Part shown: one piece after another, positions 22,759-31,129 of the stretch | How the letters are laid out: each line of letters opens with the position of its first letter | How positions within the stretch are numbered: the first letter of the stretch is position 1 | Assembly: GCF_944324525.1 (NCBI RefSeq) | Contig: NZ_CALUWS010000021.1 | Location: 1 to 48,900, forward strand | From: an uncultured Desulfovibrio sp. | GTDB lineage: Bacteria; Desulfobacterota; Desulfovibrionia; Desulfovibrionales; Desulfovibrionaceae | Length of the DNA stretch: 48,900 nucleotides | Direction of reading: 5' to 3' | Notes under the pieces: model-generated | What the model was told of the DNA's origin: nothing | Database searches by the model: none | The model's input: the letters and a program-made list of their open reading frames with translations, nothing else | Made by a program: the position numbers and the translations under genes

Positions 22759-23892
22759 ATGAACATCTGGAAACGCATTCTGGCCGGAGGCGCACTGTGC
22801 GCCGTGGCCCTGGGGCTTGCGGCTCCGGCTCTTGCCGAGACCATCAAGCTGGGTCTCATGTGTCCGCTGACAGGCAAATGGGCCTCCGAAGGGCAGGACA
22901 TGAAAAATATCGTCAGCCTGCTGGTGGACGAGACCAATGCCGCCGGCGGCATCAACGGCAAGAAGATCGAGCTGGTGGTGGAGGACGACGCCGGCGATCC
23001 GCGTACGGCGGCGCTGGCGGCCCAGAAGCTTGCCGGGGCCGGCGTCATCGCCGTCATCGGCACCTACGGCTCGGCCGTGACGGAAGCCAGCCAGAACATC
23101 ATCGCCGAGTCCGGGCTCGTGCATGTGGGGACGGGCTCCACCAGCATCCGGCTCACCGAAAAGGGCCTGCCGCTCTTTTTCCGCACCTGCCCCCGCGATG
23201 ACGCGCAGGGCGCGGCGGCGGCCGCCGCCATCGTCAAGGGCGGCTTCAAGAAGGTCGCCCTGCTGCACGACAAGTCTTCTTACGCCAAGGGCCTTGCCGA
23301 CGAAAGCCGCAAGGCGCTGGAGAAGGCCGGCGTGGAGATCGTTTTTTATGACGCCCTGACGCCCGGCGAGCGCGACTACACGGCCATCCTCACCAAGCTC
23401 AAGGCCGCCGCGCCCGACGTGGTGTTCTTTACCGGCTACTACCCCGAGACCGGCATGCTCCTGCGTCAGAAGAAGGAAATGGGCTGGGACGTGCCCATGA
23501 TGGGCGGCGATGCCGCCAACCATCAGGATCTCGTGAAGATCGCGGGAGCCGAGGCCGCCCGGGGATACTTCTTCATCAGCCCGCCCCTGCCGCAGGACAT
23601 GGACACGCAGGAAGCCCGGCATTTCCTGGAAGCCTACAAGGCTCGTTACCAGACCGTCCCCGTCTCCGTGTGGGCCGTGGTGGCCGGCGATGCCTACAAG
23701 GTCATCGAGGCCGCCCTTGCCGCCGGCAAGACCGACCCGGAAGACATGGCCGAGTGGCTCAAGCAGCTCAAGGACATGCCCGGCCTGACCGGCAAGCTCG
23801 GTTTTGACGAGAAGGGCGACCGTGTGGGCGAATTCTACCGCTCCTACATGGTGGACGAGCAGGGGAAGTTCGTTCTTCTGCCGCAGCAGTAG
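22759..23892 (+). CDS. livJ: Branched-chain amino acid ABC transporter substrate-binding protein (377 aa)
   Basis: The periplasmic receptor of a high-affinity Leu/Ile/Val uptake system. A signal peptide (MNIWKRILAGGALCAV through PALA) is cut before ETIKLG. The mature protein has the type I periplasmic-binding fold: GLMCPLTGKWASEGQDM, INGKKIELVVEDDAGDPRTA, AVIGTYGSAVTEA and VVFFTGYYPETGMLLRQ. The start at 22759 has GGGGG upstream. The stop codon TAG is also the first three bases of repeat B3, which fills most of the 249-bp gap before livH. That gap may allow livJ to be made in excess of the membrane parts. Confidence 0.93.
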   Translation: MNIWKRILAGGALCAVALGLAAPALAETIKLGLMCPLTGKWASEGQDMKNIVSLLVDETNAAGGINGKKIELVVEDDAGDPRTAALAAQKLAGAGVIAVIGTYGSAVTEASQNIIAESGLVHVGTGSTSIRLTEKGLPLFFRTCPRDDAQGAAAAAAIVKGGFKKVALLHDKSSYAKGLADESRKALEKAGVEIVFYDALTPGERDYTAILTKLKAAAPDVVFFTGYYPETGMLLRQKKEMGWDVPMMGGDAANHQDLVKIAGAEAARGYFFISPPLPQDMDTQEARHFLEAYKARYQTVPVSVWAVVAGDAYKVIEAALAAGKTDPEDMAEWLKQLKDMPGLTGKLGFDEKGDRVGEFYRSYMVDEQGKFVLLPQQ

Positions 23893-24037
23893 AGCATGTT
23901 GCCTTTGAACAAGGTGAGATGCGAGGCGGCGGCACCGCGCCGCCCGGCCAAAGCCAAGCGGAAAAAACGCGTTTTTTCCGCGAAACGACAGGCCGCATGG
24001 TTTGGAACGCAAAGCGTTGCAAACTGAAGATGCTTTA
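23890..24037 (+). repeat. Family B MITE-like repeat, copy B3 (full length)
   Basis: 148 bp from TAGAGCATGTTGCC (TAG being the livJ stop codon) to GAAGATGCTTTA; the two ends form an imperfect inverted repeat (TAGAGCATGTTG / TAAAGCATCTTC). Internal stems: GGCGGCG / CGCGCCGCC, the self-complementary GCGGAAAAAACG/CGTTTTTTCCGC (about 23957-23980) and GTTTGGAACGC / GCGTTGCAAAC. Oriented with livJ transcription. Confidence 0.9.
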
Positions 24038-24141
24038 GGAGAGGGCGCAGACGCCCTTTCCGTAACAGACTCTCTACATGCAAAAGGCGCCGCGCGCCCG
24101 GAACCGCCCCGCGGTGACGGGCCGCGGCGCACAAGTGCCCT

Positions 24142-25047
24142 ATGGAACAATTTTTTCAGCAACTGCTCAACGGACTTGCCGTCGGCGGCATCTATGCGCT
24201 GGTCGCGCTGGGCTATACCATGGTCTACGGCGTGCTCAAGCTCATCAACTTCGCCCACGGCGACCTGTTCACCATCGGCGCGTATCTGGGGCTGACTCTG
24301 TTGGTGAGCTGCAATCTTTCCGGCATCCTGGGCCCCGCCGCCGCCGTGCTGGCCGTCTTCGTGATGGTGGCGCTGCTGGTGGCCCTTCTCGGCTGCCTGC
24401 TCGAACGCGCGGCCTACCGGCCCCTGCGCAAGGCCAACCGCCTCTCCGCCGTGGTTTCCGCCCTCGGGGCCTCCATCTTTTTCCAGAATGCGGTCATGCT
24501 CATCTACGGGGCCCGCTTCTACGTCTACCCCGACTATCTGCGCCCTGACTTCACGGTCAGCCTCTTCGGCATGGCCGTGCCCGGCGTGCGCCTGCTGGTC
24601 ATTGCCGCCAGCGTTCTGCTCATGCTCGCGCTCTGGGCCTTCATCCAGCGCACCCGCACCGGCGCGGCCATCCGGGCCGTGGCCATCGACCAGGGGGCGG
24701 CCCGTCTCATGGGCATCAACGTCAACCGCGTCATCTCCCTCGTCTTCTTCATCGGGCCCGGGCTGGGCGGCGCGGCCGGCCTCATGGTCGGCATCTATTA
24801 CGGGCAGATCGACTTCACCATGGGCTGGAGCTATGGCCTCAAGGCCTTTACCGCCGCCATCCTGGGCGGCATCGGCAACATCCCCGGGGCCATGCTGGGC
24901 GGTCTGCTGCTCGGCGTCATCGAGGCGCTTGCCGCGGGCTACATCGCCATCGCCTGGAAGGACGCCATCGCCTTCCTGGTGCTCATCCTCATCCTCATCA
25001 TCCGGCCCACCGGAATCCTGGGCGAACGCACGGCGGACAAACTATGA
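24142..25047 (+). CDS. livH: Branched-chain amino acid ABC transporter permease LivH (301 aa)
   Basis: An inner-membrane permease with about eight hydrophobic segments and the family opening LLNGLAVGGIYALVALGYT, followed by YGVLKLINFAHGD (residues 33-45), both diagnostic for LivH. Length is typical (about 290-308 aa). No good ribosome site precedes the ATG; the upstream 100 bp separates it from repeat B3. Its stop overlaps the livM start by 4 nt (ATGA), indicating translational coupling of livHMGF. Confidence 0.93.
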   Translation: MEQFFQQLLNGLAVGGIYALVALGYTMVYGVLKLINFAHGDLFTIGAYLGLTLLVSCNLSGILGPAAAVLAVFVMVALLVALLGCLLERAAYRPLRKANRLSAVVSALGASIFFQNAVMLIYGARFYVYPDYLRPDFTVSLFGMAVPGVRLLVIAASVLLMLALWAFIQRTRTGAAIRAVAIDQGAARLMGINVNRVISLVFFIGPGLGGAAGLMVGIYYGQIDFTMGWSYGLKAFTAAILGGIGNIPGAMLGGLLLGVIEALAAGYIAIAWKDAIAFLVLILILIIRPTGILGERTADKL

Positions 25048-26015
25048 ACCTGCGAACCCTTGCCGGACTGCTGCTGGCCGTCTGCCTCGCCTTTCTGCCG
25101 CTGGTGGCCGGCCCCTACTGGATCTCGGTCTGCGTGAACGTCGGCCTTTACGCGCTGCTGGGCCTGTCCCTCAACGTCATCCTCGGGCAGGCGGGCATCT
25201 TCCATATGGGGCACGCGGCCTTTTACGCCGTGGGCGCGTATACCACGGCCATCCTGAACACCCTGTACCAGTGGCCCATATTCGCCGCCATGCCGCTGGC
25301 CGGAGCCGTGGCGGCGCTGGTGGCCGTGGCGGTGGCCCGTCCCATCATCCATCTGCGCGGGGACTATCTGCTCATCGTCACCATCGGCATCGTGGAGATC
25401 GTGCGCATCGCCCTGCTCAATGATGTGGGCGGCTATACCGGCGGCTCCAACGGCATCTTCGGCATCGGCCGTCCCAACTTCTTCGGCTTCAAGATCGTCA
25501 AGACCATACATTTTTACTATCTGGTCTGGGGAATGGTGGCGGTGAGCATCCTGCTCTTCTACGGCCTGTGGCGCTCCCGTTTCGGACGCGCGCTCAACTA
25601 CATCAAGGAAGATGACGTGGCCGCCGAGGGCTGCGGCGTGCATGTGACCAGCTACAAGCTGTCCGCTTTTGTGCTGGGCGCTTTCTGGGCAGGCATGGCC
25701 GGCACGCTCTACGCGGCGCAAATGACGACCATCACTCCGGAATCCTTCAACTTCATGGAGTCCGTCATCATCTTTGCCGTGGTCATCCTTTCCGGCGGCA
25801 GCATGCTGGGCGTGCTTGTCAGCGCCTTCCTCTTCATCGGCCTGCCGGAACTGCTGCGCGAATTCTCCAACGCCCGTATGCTCATCTTCGGTCTGGCCAT
25901 GATGCTCATGATGATCTGGCGGCCGCAGGGCCTGCTGCCGCCGCGTCCGCGCCGCTACCAGGCGGCGGAAGAGTTCTGCGGAGCGGGGAGCGCCCCGGGG
26001 AGAGATGCGGCATGA
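25044..26015 (+). CDS. livM: Branched-chain amino acid ABC transporter permease LivM (323 aa)
   Basis: The second permease of the Liv system. The LivM signature LGLSLNVILGQAGIFHMGHAAF occurs near residues 33-54, with the loop FGRALNYIKEDDVAAEGCGVH (EAA-like contact to the ATPases) around 190-210. Eight to ten hydrophobic segments. It overlaps livH by 4 nt upstream and livG by 4 nt downstream. The C-terminal tail after RPQGLLPPRPRR is a short soluble extension. Confidence 0.93.
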   Translation: MNLRTLAGLLLAVCLAFLPLVAGPYWISVCVNVGLYALLGLSLNVILGQAGIFHMGHAAFYAVGAYTTAILNTLYQWPIFAAMPLAGAVAALVAVAVARPIIHLRGDYLLIVTIGIVEIVRIALLNDVGGYTGGSNGIFGIGRPNFFGFKIVKTIHFYYLVWGMVAVSILLFYGLWRSRFGRALNYIKEDDVAAEGCGVHVTSYKLSAFVLGAFWAGMAGTLYAAQMTTITPESFNFMESVIIFAVVILSGGSMLGVLVSAFLFIGLPELLREFSNARMLIFGLAMMLMMIWRPQGLLPPRPRRYQAAEEFCGAGSAPGRDAA

Positions 26016-26782
26016 ACCTGCTCGAACTGCACGAAGTCAGCAAGATTTTCGGTGGACTGGTGGCGCTGAACGAGCTCTCCTTTTCCGTTGAGGAGGGCAG
26101 CGTAGTGGGCCTCATCGGGCCCAACGGCGCAGGCAAGACCACGGTCTTCAACTGCATCACCGGCAACTACCGCCCCGAGCACGGGCGCATCTCCTTTGCC
26201 GGGCGCGACGTGACCGGCCTGCGGCCGCATGCGCTGGTCAAGCTCGGGATCGCCCGCACCTTCCAGAGCATCCGTCTCTTCGGACGGTTGCCGGTGCTGG
26301 AAAACGTGCTGGCCGGGCGGCACTGCCGCCTTAAATCGGGCCTGCTGGCCTCCATGCTGCACACACCGGCCCAGCGGCGCGAAGAACGCGAGGCCGTACG
26401 CCGCTGCATGGAAGAACTGGATTTCGTGGGGCTGGCCGCCCATCATGCCGAAGAGGCGGGCAGTCTCTCCTACGGCAATCAGCGTCTGCTGGAGATCGCC
26501 CGGGCACTGGCCTCGGATCCTCATCTGCTCATCCTGGACGAGCCCGCGGGCGGCATGAACGACCAGGAAACGGTGGCGCTCATCGACCTGATCGGCGCCA
26601 TCCGGGACAGAGGCATTACCGTGCTGCTCATCGAGCACGACATGCGTCTGGTCATGCGTATCTGCGAGAAACTGGTCGTGCTGGAAAACGGCTGCCTGAT
26701 CGCGCAGGGAGAACCGGCCGTCGTCCGGGCCAATCCCGCCGTCATCGAAGCCTATCTGGGCGCGGAATCGGAGGTCTGGTAA
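26012..26782 (+). CDS. livG: Branched-chain amino acid ABC transporter ATPase LivG (256 aa)
   Basis: Cytoplasmic ATPase: Walker A GPNGAGKTT (34-42), signature LSYGNQRLLEIARAL (LSxGxQR variant typical of LivG), Walker B LLILDEPAGGMN, H-loop IEHDMRLVM. The AGGMN motif after Walker B separates LivG from LivF. Coupled to livM (4-nt overlap) and to livF (stop and start share one base, TAATG). Confidence 0.94.
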   Translation: MNLLELHEVSKIFGGLVALNELSFSVEEGSVVGLIGPNGAGKTTVFNCITGNYRPEHGRISFAGRDVTGLRPHALVKLGIARTFQSIRLFGRLPVLENVLAGRHCRLKSGLLASMLHTPAQRREEREAVRRCMEELDFVGLAAHHAEEAGSLSYGNQRLLEIARALASDPHLLILDEPAGGMNDQETVALIDLIGAIRDRGITVLLIEHDMRLVMRICEKLVVLENGCLIAQGEPAVVRANPAVIEAYLGAESEVW

Positions 26783-27492
26783 TGGCGCTGCTGGAACTGA
26801 AGGGTATCCGTGTCCGCTACGGCAACGTGGAGGCCCTGCACGGCATCGATCTGTCCGTGGAAGAAGGCGAGATCGTTACCCTGCTGGGCGCCAACGGAGC
26901 GGGCAAGAGCACTACGCTCCTGACCATCAGCGGACTGGTACGCCCTTGCGCGGGCGACGTGCTTTTTGACGGCAGATCCCTCCTGCGCATCCCCGCGCAC
27001 GACGTGGTACGGCAAGGTATCGCCCAGTCCCCGGAAGGGCGGCGGGTCTTCGGGACCATGACCGTGCTGGAGAACCTGCGGCTTGGCGCGTTTTCCGTGC
27101 GCGACAAGGACAAGTGCGAAAAAACGCTGGAGTGGATATTCGATCTTTTCCCCCGCCTTTTCGAACGTCGGGATCAGCTGGCCGGGACGCTCTCCGGCGG
27201 CGAGCAGCAGATGCTCGCCATCGGCCGCGCCCTCATGGCCCAGCCCCGTCTGCTCCTGCTGGATGAACCGTCCCTCGGCCTCGCGCCGCTCTTTGTCCGC
27301 TCCATCTTTGAGACCGTACGCAATATCAGCGCCAGCGGCGTGACCGTCCTCCTCGTGGAACAAAACGCCCGCGCCGCCCTCAAACTGGCTTCGCGTGGCT
27401 ATGTCCTCGAAGTGGGTAACGTGGTCATGCACGACACCGCGCAAAATCTGCTGGCCGACCCCAGCGTCCGCGAAGCCTACCTCGGGGGTTAG
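26782..27492 (+). CDS. livF: Branched-chain amino acid ABC transporter ATPase LivF (236 aa)
   Basis: Second ATPase of the Liv complex: Walker A GANGAGKST (35-43), LivF-typical IAQSPEGRRVFGTMTVLENL, signature LSGGEQQMLAIGRAL, Walker B LLLLDEPSLGLAP. It is last in the livJHMGF operon; a strong intrinsic terminator follows at 27570. The stop codon is followed closely by a degenerate family B remnant (B5). Confidence 0.95.
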   Translation: MALLELKGIRVRYGNVEALHGIDLSVEEGEIVTLLGANGAGKSTTLLTISGLVRPCAGDVLFDGRSLLRIPAHDVVRQGIAQSPEGRRVFGTMTVLENLRLGAFSVRDKDKCEKTLEWIFDLFPRLFERRDQLAGTLSGGEQQMLAIGRALMAQPRLLLLDEPSLGLAPLFVRSIFETVRNISASGVTVLLVEQNARAALKLASRGYVLEVGNVVMHDTAQNLLADPSVREAYLGG

Positions 27493-27499
27493 CAGCGGG

Positions 27500-27566
27500 G
27501 TTTTTCCGCGGAACGGCGGGTCATATGGTTGGAAGCACAAAGCGTTTCAAGCTGAAAGTGTCCTAA
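27500..27566 (+). repeat. Family B repeat, degenerate copy B5
   Basis: Only the distal half is recognisable: GTTTTTCCGCGGAACGGCGG, then CATATGGTTGGAAGCACAAAGCG and the end GTGTCCTA. It starts a few bases after the livF TAG and is co-directional with livF. The proximal terminal repeat is missing. Confidence 0.6.
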
Positions 27567-27569
27567 AAA

Positions 27570-27605
27570 GAGCGTTTCCCCTTGCGGAGGAAACGCTCTT
27601 TTTTT
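27570..27605 (+). terminator. Intrinsic terminator of the liv operon
   Basis: AGAGCGTTTCC (27570-27580) and GGAAACGCTCT (27590-27600) form an 11-bp perfect stem with a 9-nt loop, followed by a six-base T-run. Confidence 0.9.
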
Positions 27606-27665
27606 CCATGCCGCCGGGAGACCATAGACCGAGGTCTGTCCGGCGGGGGCGCGTCGGCGTGTCAC
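27570..27665 (+). repeat. Repeat D1 (terminator plus conserved tail)
   Basis: A terminator hairpin followed by CATGCCGCCGGGAGACC and ending near GCGTCGGCGTGTCAC. The same arrangement recurs at 28741-28840 (D2), where the tail is CATGCCGTCGGGGGACC through GCGCCAGCGTGTCAT. The two flank the orphan membrane protein gene. Confidence 0.65.
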
Positions 27666-27841
27666 TTTTTCGAACAGTAGCCTGGGGAAGAAGAGGGCTT
27701 TTCTTCCGCTGGTGGCTTGTGTAGTCTGCAAGGAGCGAAGCCCCTTCCATGAAGGGACAAAGAGGAAGGGCGGGCGGCGCTGGGAAAGCACGATAACGCC
27801 GGTTTCCGGAGCACGACAGACGGCAAAAGGGAGGAGAGGTG

Positions 27842-28651
27842 ATGGCATCCCGAGTGCGCAGCCTTGTGGAAGCGACACTTTCCTCGACATGGTTCAAGGT
27901 CGTGCTGTTTCTTGTGGCCGTGCCTCCTCCAGCTGGTCTTTCTGCATGCTCTTATGCCGTTAGCGAGTGGGTGCTGCCTGGTGCCGCTCTTGTGATCGGT
28001 TTTCTGGTGTGCAAGGCTATCGTCTGGAAAAAACGCCCACGCGAAGAAACGGCGGCGCATGATCCGTGGTTCATCATGGTGCTGCTTCTTGTCGCCAGTC
28101 ATGGCATCATGATAAGCACGTTCATCTGCCTGGGCTTCTTCCTTCTCCTTGCCCCATACGGTTACACCCCGCCGCTGTACCTGGCGTTGGGCTTCATCAT
28201 TTACCGGGCGGCGCTTCAAGCGGAGCCGGGTCCCGTAGAGCTGTTCCGTCCGAAAAATCCCTGGCTCGGGGTACTGCTGATCCTCATTGGCTTTCCTGCC
28301 GTGACGGTCTATCTCTCAGGCTTCATCATCTCTCAGGCCATTGTTTTGCCGCTGCATCTGACACTCTTTGCGCTGCTCTGTCTGTTCAGCGTCATCGTGT
28401 ACATGGCTGGTCGCCGCCGGAGGAAAGAACGAGGAGATGGTGGAAAACGAGGGAAAAATGCGTGGCTTTCGCTCCTGCTGCACCTCATGATCTTTCTCCC
28501 GCTGCCTTTTGCAGAAATTTTTTTCCTTGACGGCAACCGTTTTCTCCGCCGCATATGGCCCCCTCTGGAGTTACTTCCCTTGCTTCTTGCTTTGATCTTC
28601 TGCGGCTACAAGGCCATGACCTGGAAGCAGCGTCAGCAGGCGGAAAGGTAA
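27842..28651 (+). CDS. Hypothetical multi-pass membrane protein (269 aa)
   Basis: Not recognised as a named family. About six hydrophobic segments are visible (VVLFLVAVPPPAGLSAC, ALVIGFLVCKAIVW, FIMVLLLVASHGIMISTFIC, LGVLLILIGFPAVTVYLSGF, LHLTLFALLCLFSVIVYMAG, LLPLLLALIFCGYKAM). They are separated by basic stretches (GRRRRKERGDGGKRGK), so it is an inner-membrane protein. The ATG at 27842 with GAGGAG upstream is preferred to an in-frame GTG one codon earlier. It stands alone, with its own terminator at 28676, between two related repeats (D1, D2). Its composition is somewhat less GC-rich than the liv genes. A recently acquired cassette is possible. Confidence 0.7.
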   Translation: MASRVRSLVEATLSSTWFKVVLFLVAVPPPAGLSACSYAVSEWVLPGAALVIGFLVCKAIVWKKRPREETAAHDPWFIMVLLLVASHGIMISTFICLGFFLLLAPYGYTPPLYLALGFIIYRAALQAEPGPVELFRPKNPWLGVLLILIGFPAVTVYLSGFIISQAIVLPLHLTLFALLCLFSVIVYMAGRRRRKERGDGGKRGKNAWLSLLLHLMIFLPLPFAEIFFLDGNRFLRRIWPPLELLPLLLALIFCGYKAMTWKQRQQAER

Positions 28652-28675
28652 CGTGTCCCCACGACCAGCAAATCA

Positions 28676-28705
28676 AAACCACCCGCATAGCGGGTGGTTT
28701 TCTGT
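28676..28705 (+). terminator. Intrinsic terminator of the orphan membrane protein gene
   Basis: AAACCACCCGC (28676-28686), loop ATA, GCGGGTGGTTT (28690-28700), followed by TCTGTTT. Perfect 11-bp stem 24 bp after the stop codon. Confidence 0.88.
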
Positions 28706-28740
28706 TTCGCGCCCTGGGCGCTCTGGCTAACGCCATAATA

Positions 28741-28840
28741 AAAAAGCGTTTCCCTCCAGCGAAGGATACGCTTTTTTTGTCATGCCGTCGGGGGACCACC
28801 GACTGGGGGCTGGCCGATGGTGACGCGCCAGCGTGTCATC
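28741..28840 (+). repeat. Repeat D2 (terminator-like hairpin plus conserved tail)
   Basis: AAAAGCGTTTCC and GGATACGCTTTT form a stem with one mismatch, followed by a T-run and then CATGCCGTCGGGGGACC. It matches D1 in order and partly in sequence. The junction of T-run and CATG(C/T)CG(C/T)CGGGGGACC also recurs in the 146-bp tandem units at the window's right end. Confidence 0.65.
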
Positions 28841-28876
28841 TTCCAAGGCAAGAGTTTTTGTGGGAGGAAAGGAGGC

Positions 28877-28926
28877 GCGGGGGAAAGGAGGGGGCTTTTT
28901 GCAAAAAGCCTCCTCCTTTCCCCCGC
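28877..28926. repeat. Long hairpin with purine-rich arm
   Basis: GCGGGGGAAAGGAGGGGGC plus TTTTT pairs with AAAAAGCCTCCTCC plus TTTCCCCCGC: 24 pairs with one mismatch around a TTGCAA tip. It lies 22 bp from the stop codon of the minus-strand permease gene and between convergent transcripts, so a bidirectional terminator role is likely. Confidence 0.85.
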
Positions 28927-28947
28927 AAAAGAAAACGAACCCTTCAC

Positions 28948-29616
28948 TCAGCGTGCGCCAAAGCCGGGGATGTAGAAGCGCTTTTCCAGCCAGCGGAGCA
29001 GCCAGGTGGCCAGGGTGACCATGACGAGATAGTAGGCGCCGACGGCAAGGAAGACCTCGGTAAAGCGGAAGGTATCCGACGCGACCACCTTCCCCTCGCC
29101 CATGAGTTCCATGCAGGTGACCAGATAGGCCAGGGAGCTGTACTTGATGAGGTAAATGATCTCATTGCCGCAGCCGGGCAGGGCGCGCCGGGCCGCCTGC
29201 GGGATGACGATCCAGACGATGGTCTGGAGCGAGTCCATGCCCAGGGCCTGCGCGGCCTTGATCTGCCCCTGTCGGATGGAGAGCAGCGCGCCGCGGATAT
29301 ACTCCGACTGATAGGCGGAATTGCAGAGGATGAAGCTGATGAGCGAAGCCCCGTAGGGCTCGAAGTAGATGCCTACCTTGGGCAGGGCGAAGTAGATCAT
29401 CATGAGCTGCACGGCCAGGGGCACGCCGCGGATGATGGACGTGTAGGCATCGCCGAGGCGACGGGCCCAGGGGCTGCCGAAAGCGCGTACGCAGCCCAGC
29501 AGGATGCCGCCGATGAAGCCGAGCAGACCGGACGGGACGATGAGCGCGATGCTGACGAGCAGGCCCCGGTTGAGCGCGGGCAGAAGCTCCTGAGATACAA
29601 AGGCCGCATCAAACAC
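28948..29616 (-). CDS. Polar amino acid ABC transporter permease (222 aa)
   Basis: A HisM/GlnP-type inner-membrane permease. The EAA loop is visible as GQIKAAQALGMDSLQTIVWIV (about residues 118-138), with RGVPLAVQLMMIYFALP typical of the family and about five hydrophobic segments. The start codon is GTG (29616) with GGGAG upstream, 2 nt after the ATPase stop. It is last in a four-gene operon (receptor, permease, ATPase, permease). Its C-terminus (WLEKRFYIPGFG) closely parallels that of the other permease (ALENRVHIPGYS), so the two are paralogues forming a heterodimer. Confidence 0.92.
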   Translation of the reverse strand: MFDAAFVSQELLPALNRGLLVSIALIVPSGLLGFIGGILLGCVRAFGSPWARRLGDAYTSIIRGVPLAVQLMMIYFALPKVGIYFEPYGASLISFILCNSAYQSEYIRGALLSIRQGQIKAAQALGMDSLQTIVWIVIPQAARRALPGCGNEIIYLIKYSSLAYLVTCMELMGEGKVVASDTFRFTEVFLAVGAYYLVMVTLATWLLRWLEKRFYIPGFGAR

Positions 29617-29618
29617 GG

Positions 29619-30404
29619 CTAGGCTCCCATCTCCAGAAGGTGCTTGCAGAAATCCCGCGTACGGGTGGCGCTGCCTTCGGCCAGCAGCACGTCGGGCGCG
29701 CCCTGTTCGATGATGATGCCCTGTTCCATGAACAGTATCTCGTGAGCCAGGGCCCGGGCAAAATCCATCTGGTGGGTGGCCATGAGCATGGTCATGCCGC
29801 CGCGGGCAAGATCCTTGATGACGGCCAAGACTTCGCCCACAAGCTCGGGGTCGAGGGCCGAGGTGGGCTCGTCCAGCAGGATGACCTTGGGATCCATGGC
29901 CAGAGCGCGCGCGATGGCCACGCGCTGCTTTTGCCCGCCGGAAAGCTGGGCGGGGTACAGCCCGGCACGACGGCTCATGCCGACACGGCCGAGCTCTTCC
30001 TGCGCTCGGCGCTGCGCGTCCTGCCGGTTCATGCCGCGCACCTTGCGCAGGGCGATGGCCACGTTCTCTTCCGCGGTCAGGTGGTCGAAGAGGTTGAAAT
30101 CCTGAAAGATCATCCCCACCTGTGCCCGGAAGGCGCAGAGGGCGCGCCTGTCGGCGACATTAAGTGCGCGGCCTTCCAGGAGAATCTTTCCCTCGTCCGG
30201 GGGGATAAGGCAGTTGATGCACTGGAGCAAGGTGCTTTTGCCGGCCCCCGAAGGGCCGATGAGTACCTTCAGCTCGCCCCGGTTCAGCGTCAGGGAGCAA
30301 TCCTGCAGAATGGGCTTGCCGCCAAGCTTCTTGGAAAGGTGGGCCACCTGCAGGACCGGGCTCGCGCCGGTTTTCTTGGAAAGTTGGGCAACAGTTTCGC
30401 TCAT
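29619..30404 (-). CDS. Polar amino acid ABC transporter ATPase (261 aa)
   Basis: GlnQ/HisP-type ATPase: Walker A GPSGAGKSTLLQCIN (about 52-66), Q-loop MIFQDFNLFDHLTAEEN, signature LSGGQKQRVAIARAL, Walker B VILLDEPTSALDPEL, H-loop MATHQMDFARAL. About 20 extra N-terminal residues (MSETVAQLSKKTG) precede the usual start, but GGGGT lies before the ATG at 30404. It sits between the two permease genes with 2-nt gaps on each side. Confidence 0.94.
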   Translation of the reverse strand: MSETVAQLSKKTGASPVLQVAHLSKKLGGKPILQDCSLTLNRGELKVLIGPSGAGKSTLLQCINCLIPPDEGKILLEGRALNVADRRALCAFRAQVGMIFQDFNLFDHLTAEENVAIALRKVRGMNRQDAQRRAQEELGRVGMSRRAGLYPAQLSGGQKQRVAIARALAMDPKVILLDEPTSALDPELVGEVLAVIKDLARGGMTMLMATHQMDFARALAHEILFMEQGIIIEQGAPDVLLAEGSATRTRDFCKHLLEMGA

Positions 30405-30406
30405 GC

Positions 30407-31099
30407 TTACCCCGCCGCTCCCATGCCGACCGTGCCGCCGGTGGAATAACCGGGGATGTGGACCCGGTTTTCCAGAGCGCGCAGGAGCTTCAGCACCACG
30501 AGCGTGAGAATGAAGTAGATGACGCCCGCAAGGGCGAAAAGAGCAAGATGCTCATGGGTCCGCTGGGCCACGGCCGTGGCGCGGGACATGATCTCCTGCG
30601 TGCCGAGGACATAGCAGACGGCGGAATCCTTGAGAAGGATGGAAAATTCATTGGCCCAGCCGGGAAGCGAGAGGCGCAGCGCCTGCGGAAGGATGATGCA
30701 GGTTATGCTGCAGCCGTCGGTCATGCCGAGCGCGCGGGCGGCCCTGAGCTGGCCCTGGGGCAGGCTTTCGATGGCGCCGCGAAAGATCTGAGACTGGTAG
30801 GCCGTGCTGATGCAGCCCATGACGAGACAGGAGGCGAGAAAGGGCGGTACGGCAAGTCCGAGACTCATGCACAGGCCGTAGCTGAGGAAGAGCAGCACCA
30901 GGATGGGGACGCCGCGGAAAAACCAGACATACAGCCCGACGGCGGCCCGAACCAGCGTTCCGCCGTAGACCTGTCCCACGGCCAGAGGGATGCCGAGCAC
31001 GAGCCCCATGCCGAGGGCCAGCGCCACGGCGCTGACGGTGGTCAGCGTTCCGCCGAGGATGAAGGGCAGGGCATCCCAGATGACTTGCAGTGAATTCAT
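30407..31099 (-). CDS. Polar amino acid ABC transporter permease (230 aa)
   Basis: HisQ/GlnP-type permease with the EAA-loop GQLRAARALGMTDGCSITCII (about 121-141) and FFRGVPILVLLFLSYGL. Five hydrophobic segments are visible. The ATG at 31099 (MNSLQVIW) was chosen over an in-frame TTG at 31108 that lacks a ribosome site. A strong 14-bp hairpin lies in the 100-bp gap between it and the receptor gene, which probably allows unequal expression. Confidence 0.9.
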   Translation of the reverse strand: MNSLQVIWDALPFILGGTLTTVSAVALALGMGLVLGIPLAVGQVYGGTLVRAAVGLYVWFFRGVPILVLLFLSYGLCMSLGLAVPPFLASCLVMGCISTAYQSQIFRGAIESLPQGQLRAARALGMTDGCSITCIILPQALRLSLPGWANEFSILLKDSAVCYVLGTQEIMSRATAVAQRTHEHLALFALAGVIYFILTLVVLKLLRALENRVHIPGYSTGGTVGMGAAG

Positions 31100-31129
31100 G
31101 TCGTCCAAATGGTTGATGGGAGAGACAGG

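Larger units (their letters stand above)
27493..27841. other. Intergenic region after livF
   Basis: 349 bp holding a truncated family B remnant (to 27566), the livF terminator and repeat D1 (27570-27665). A further 175 bp leads to the orphan membrane protein gene, in which no promoter stands out. Confidence 0.6.
28652..28947. other. Intergenic region with three hairpins
   Basis: 296 bp between the convergent orphan membrane protein gene and the amino acid transporter. It holds a terminator (28676-28705), repeat D2 with a second terminator-like hairpin (28741-28779) and the long purine-arm hairpin at 28877-28926. No gene is seen. Confidence 0.7.
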
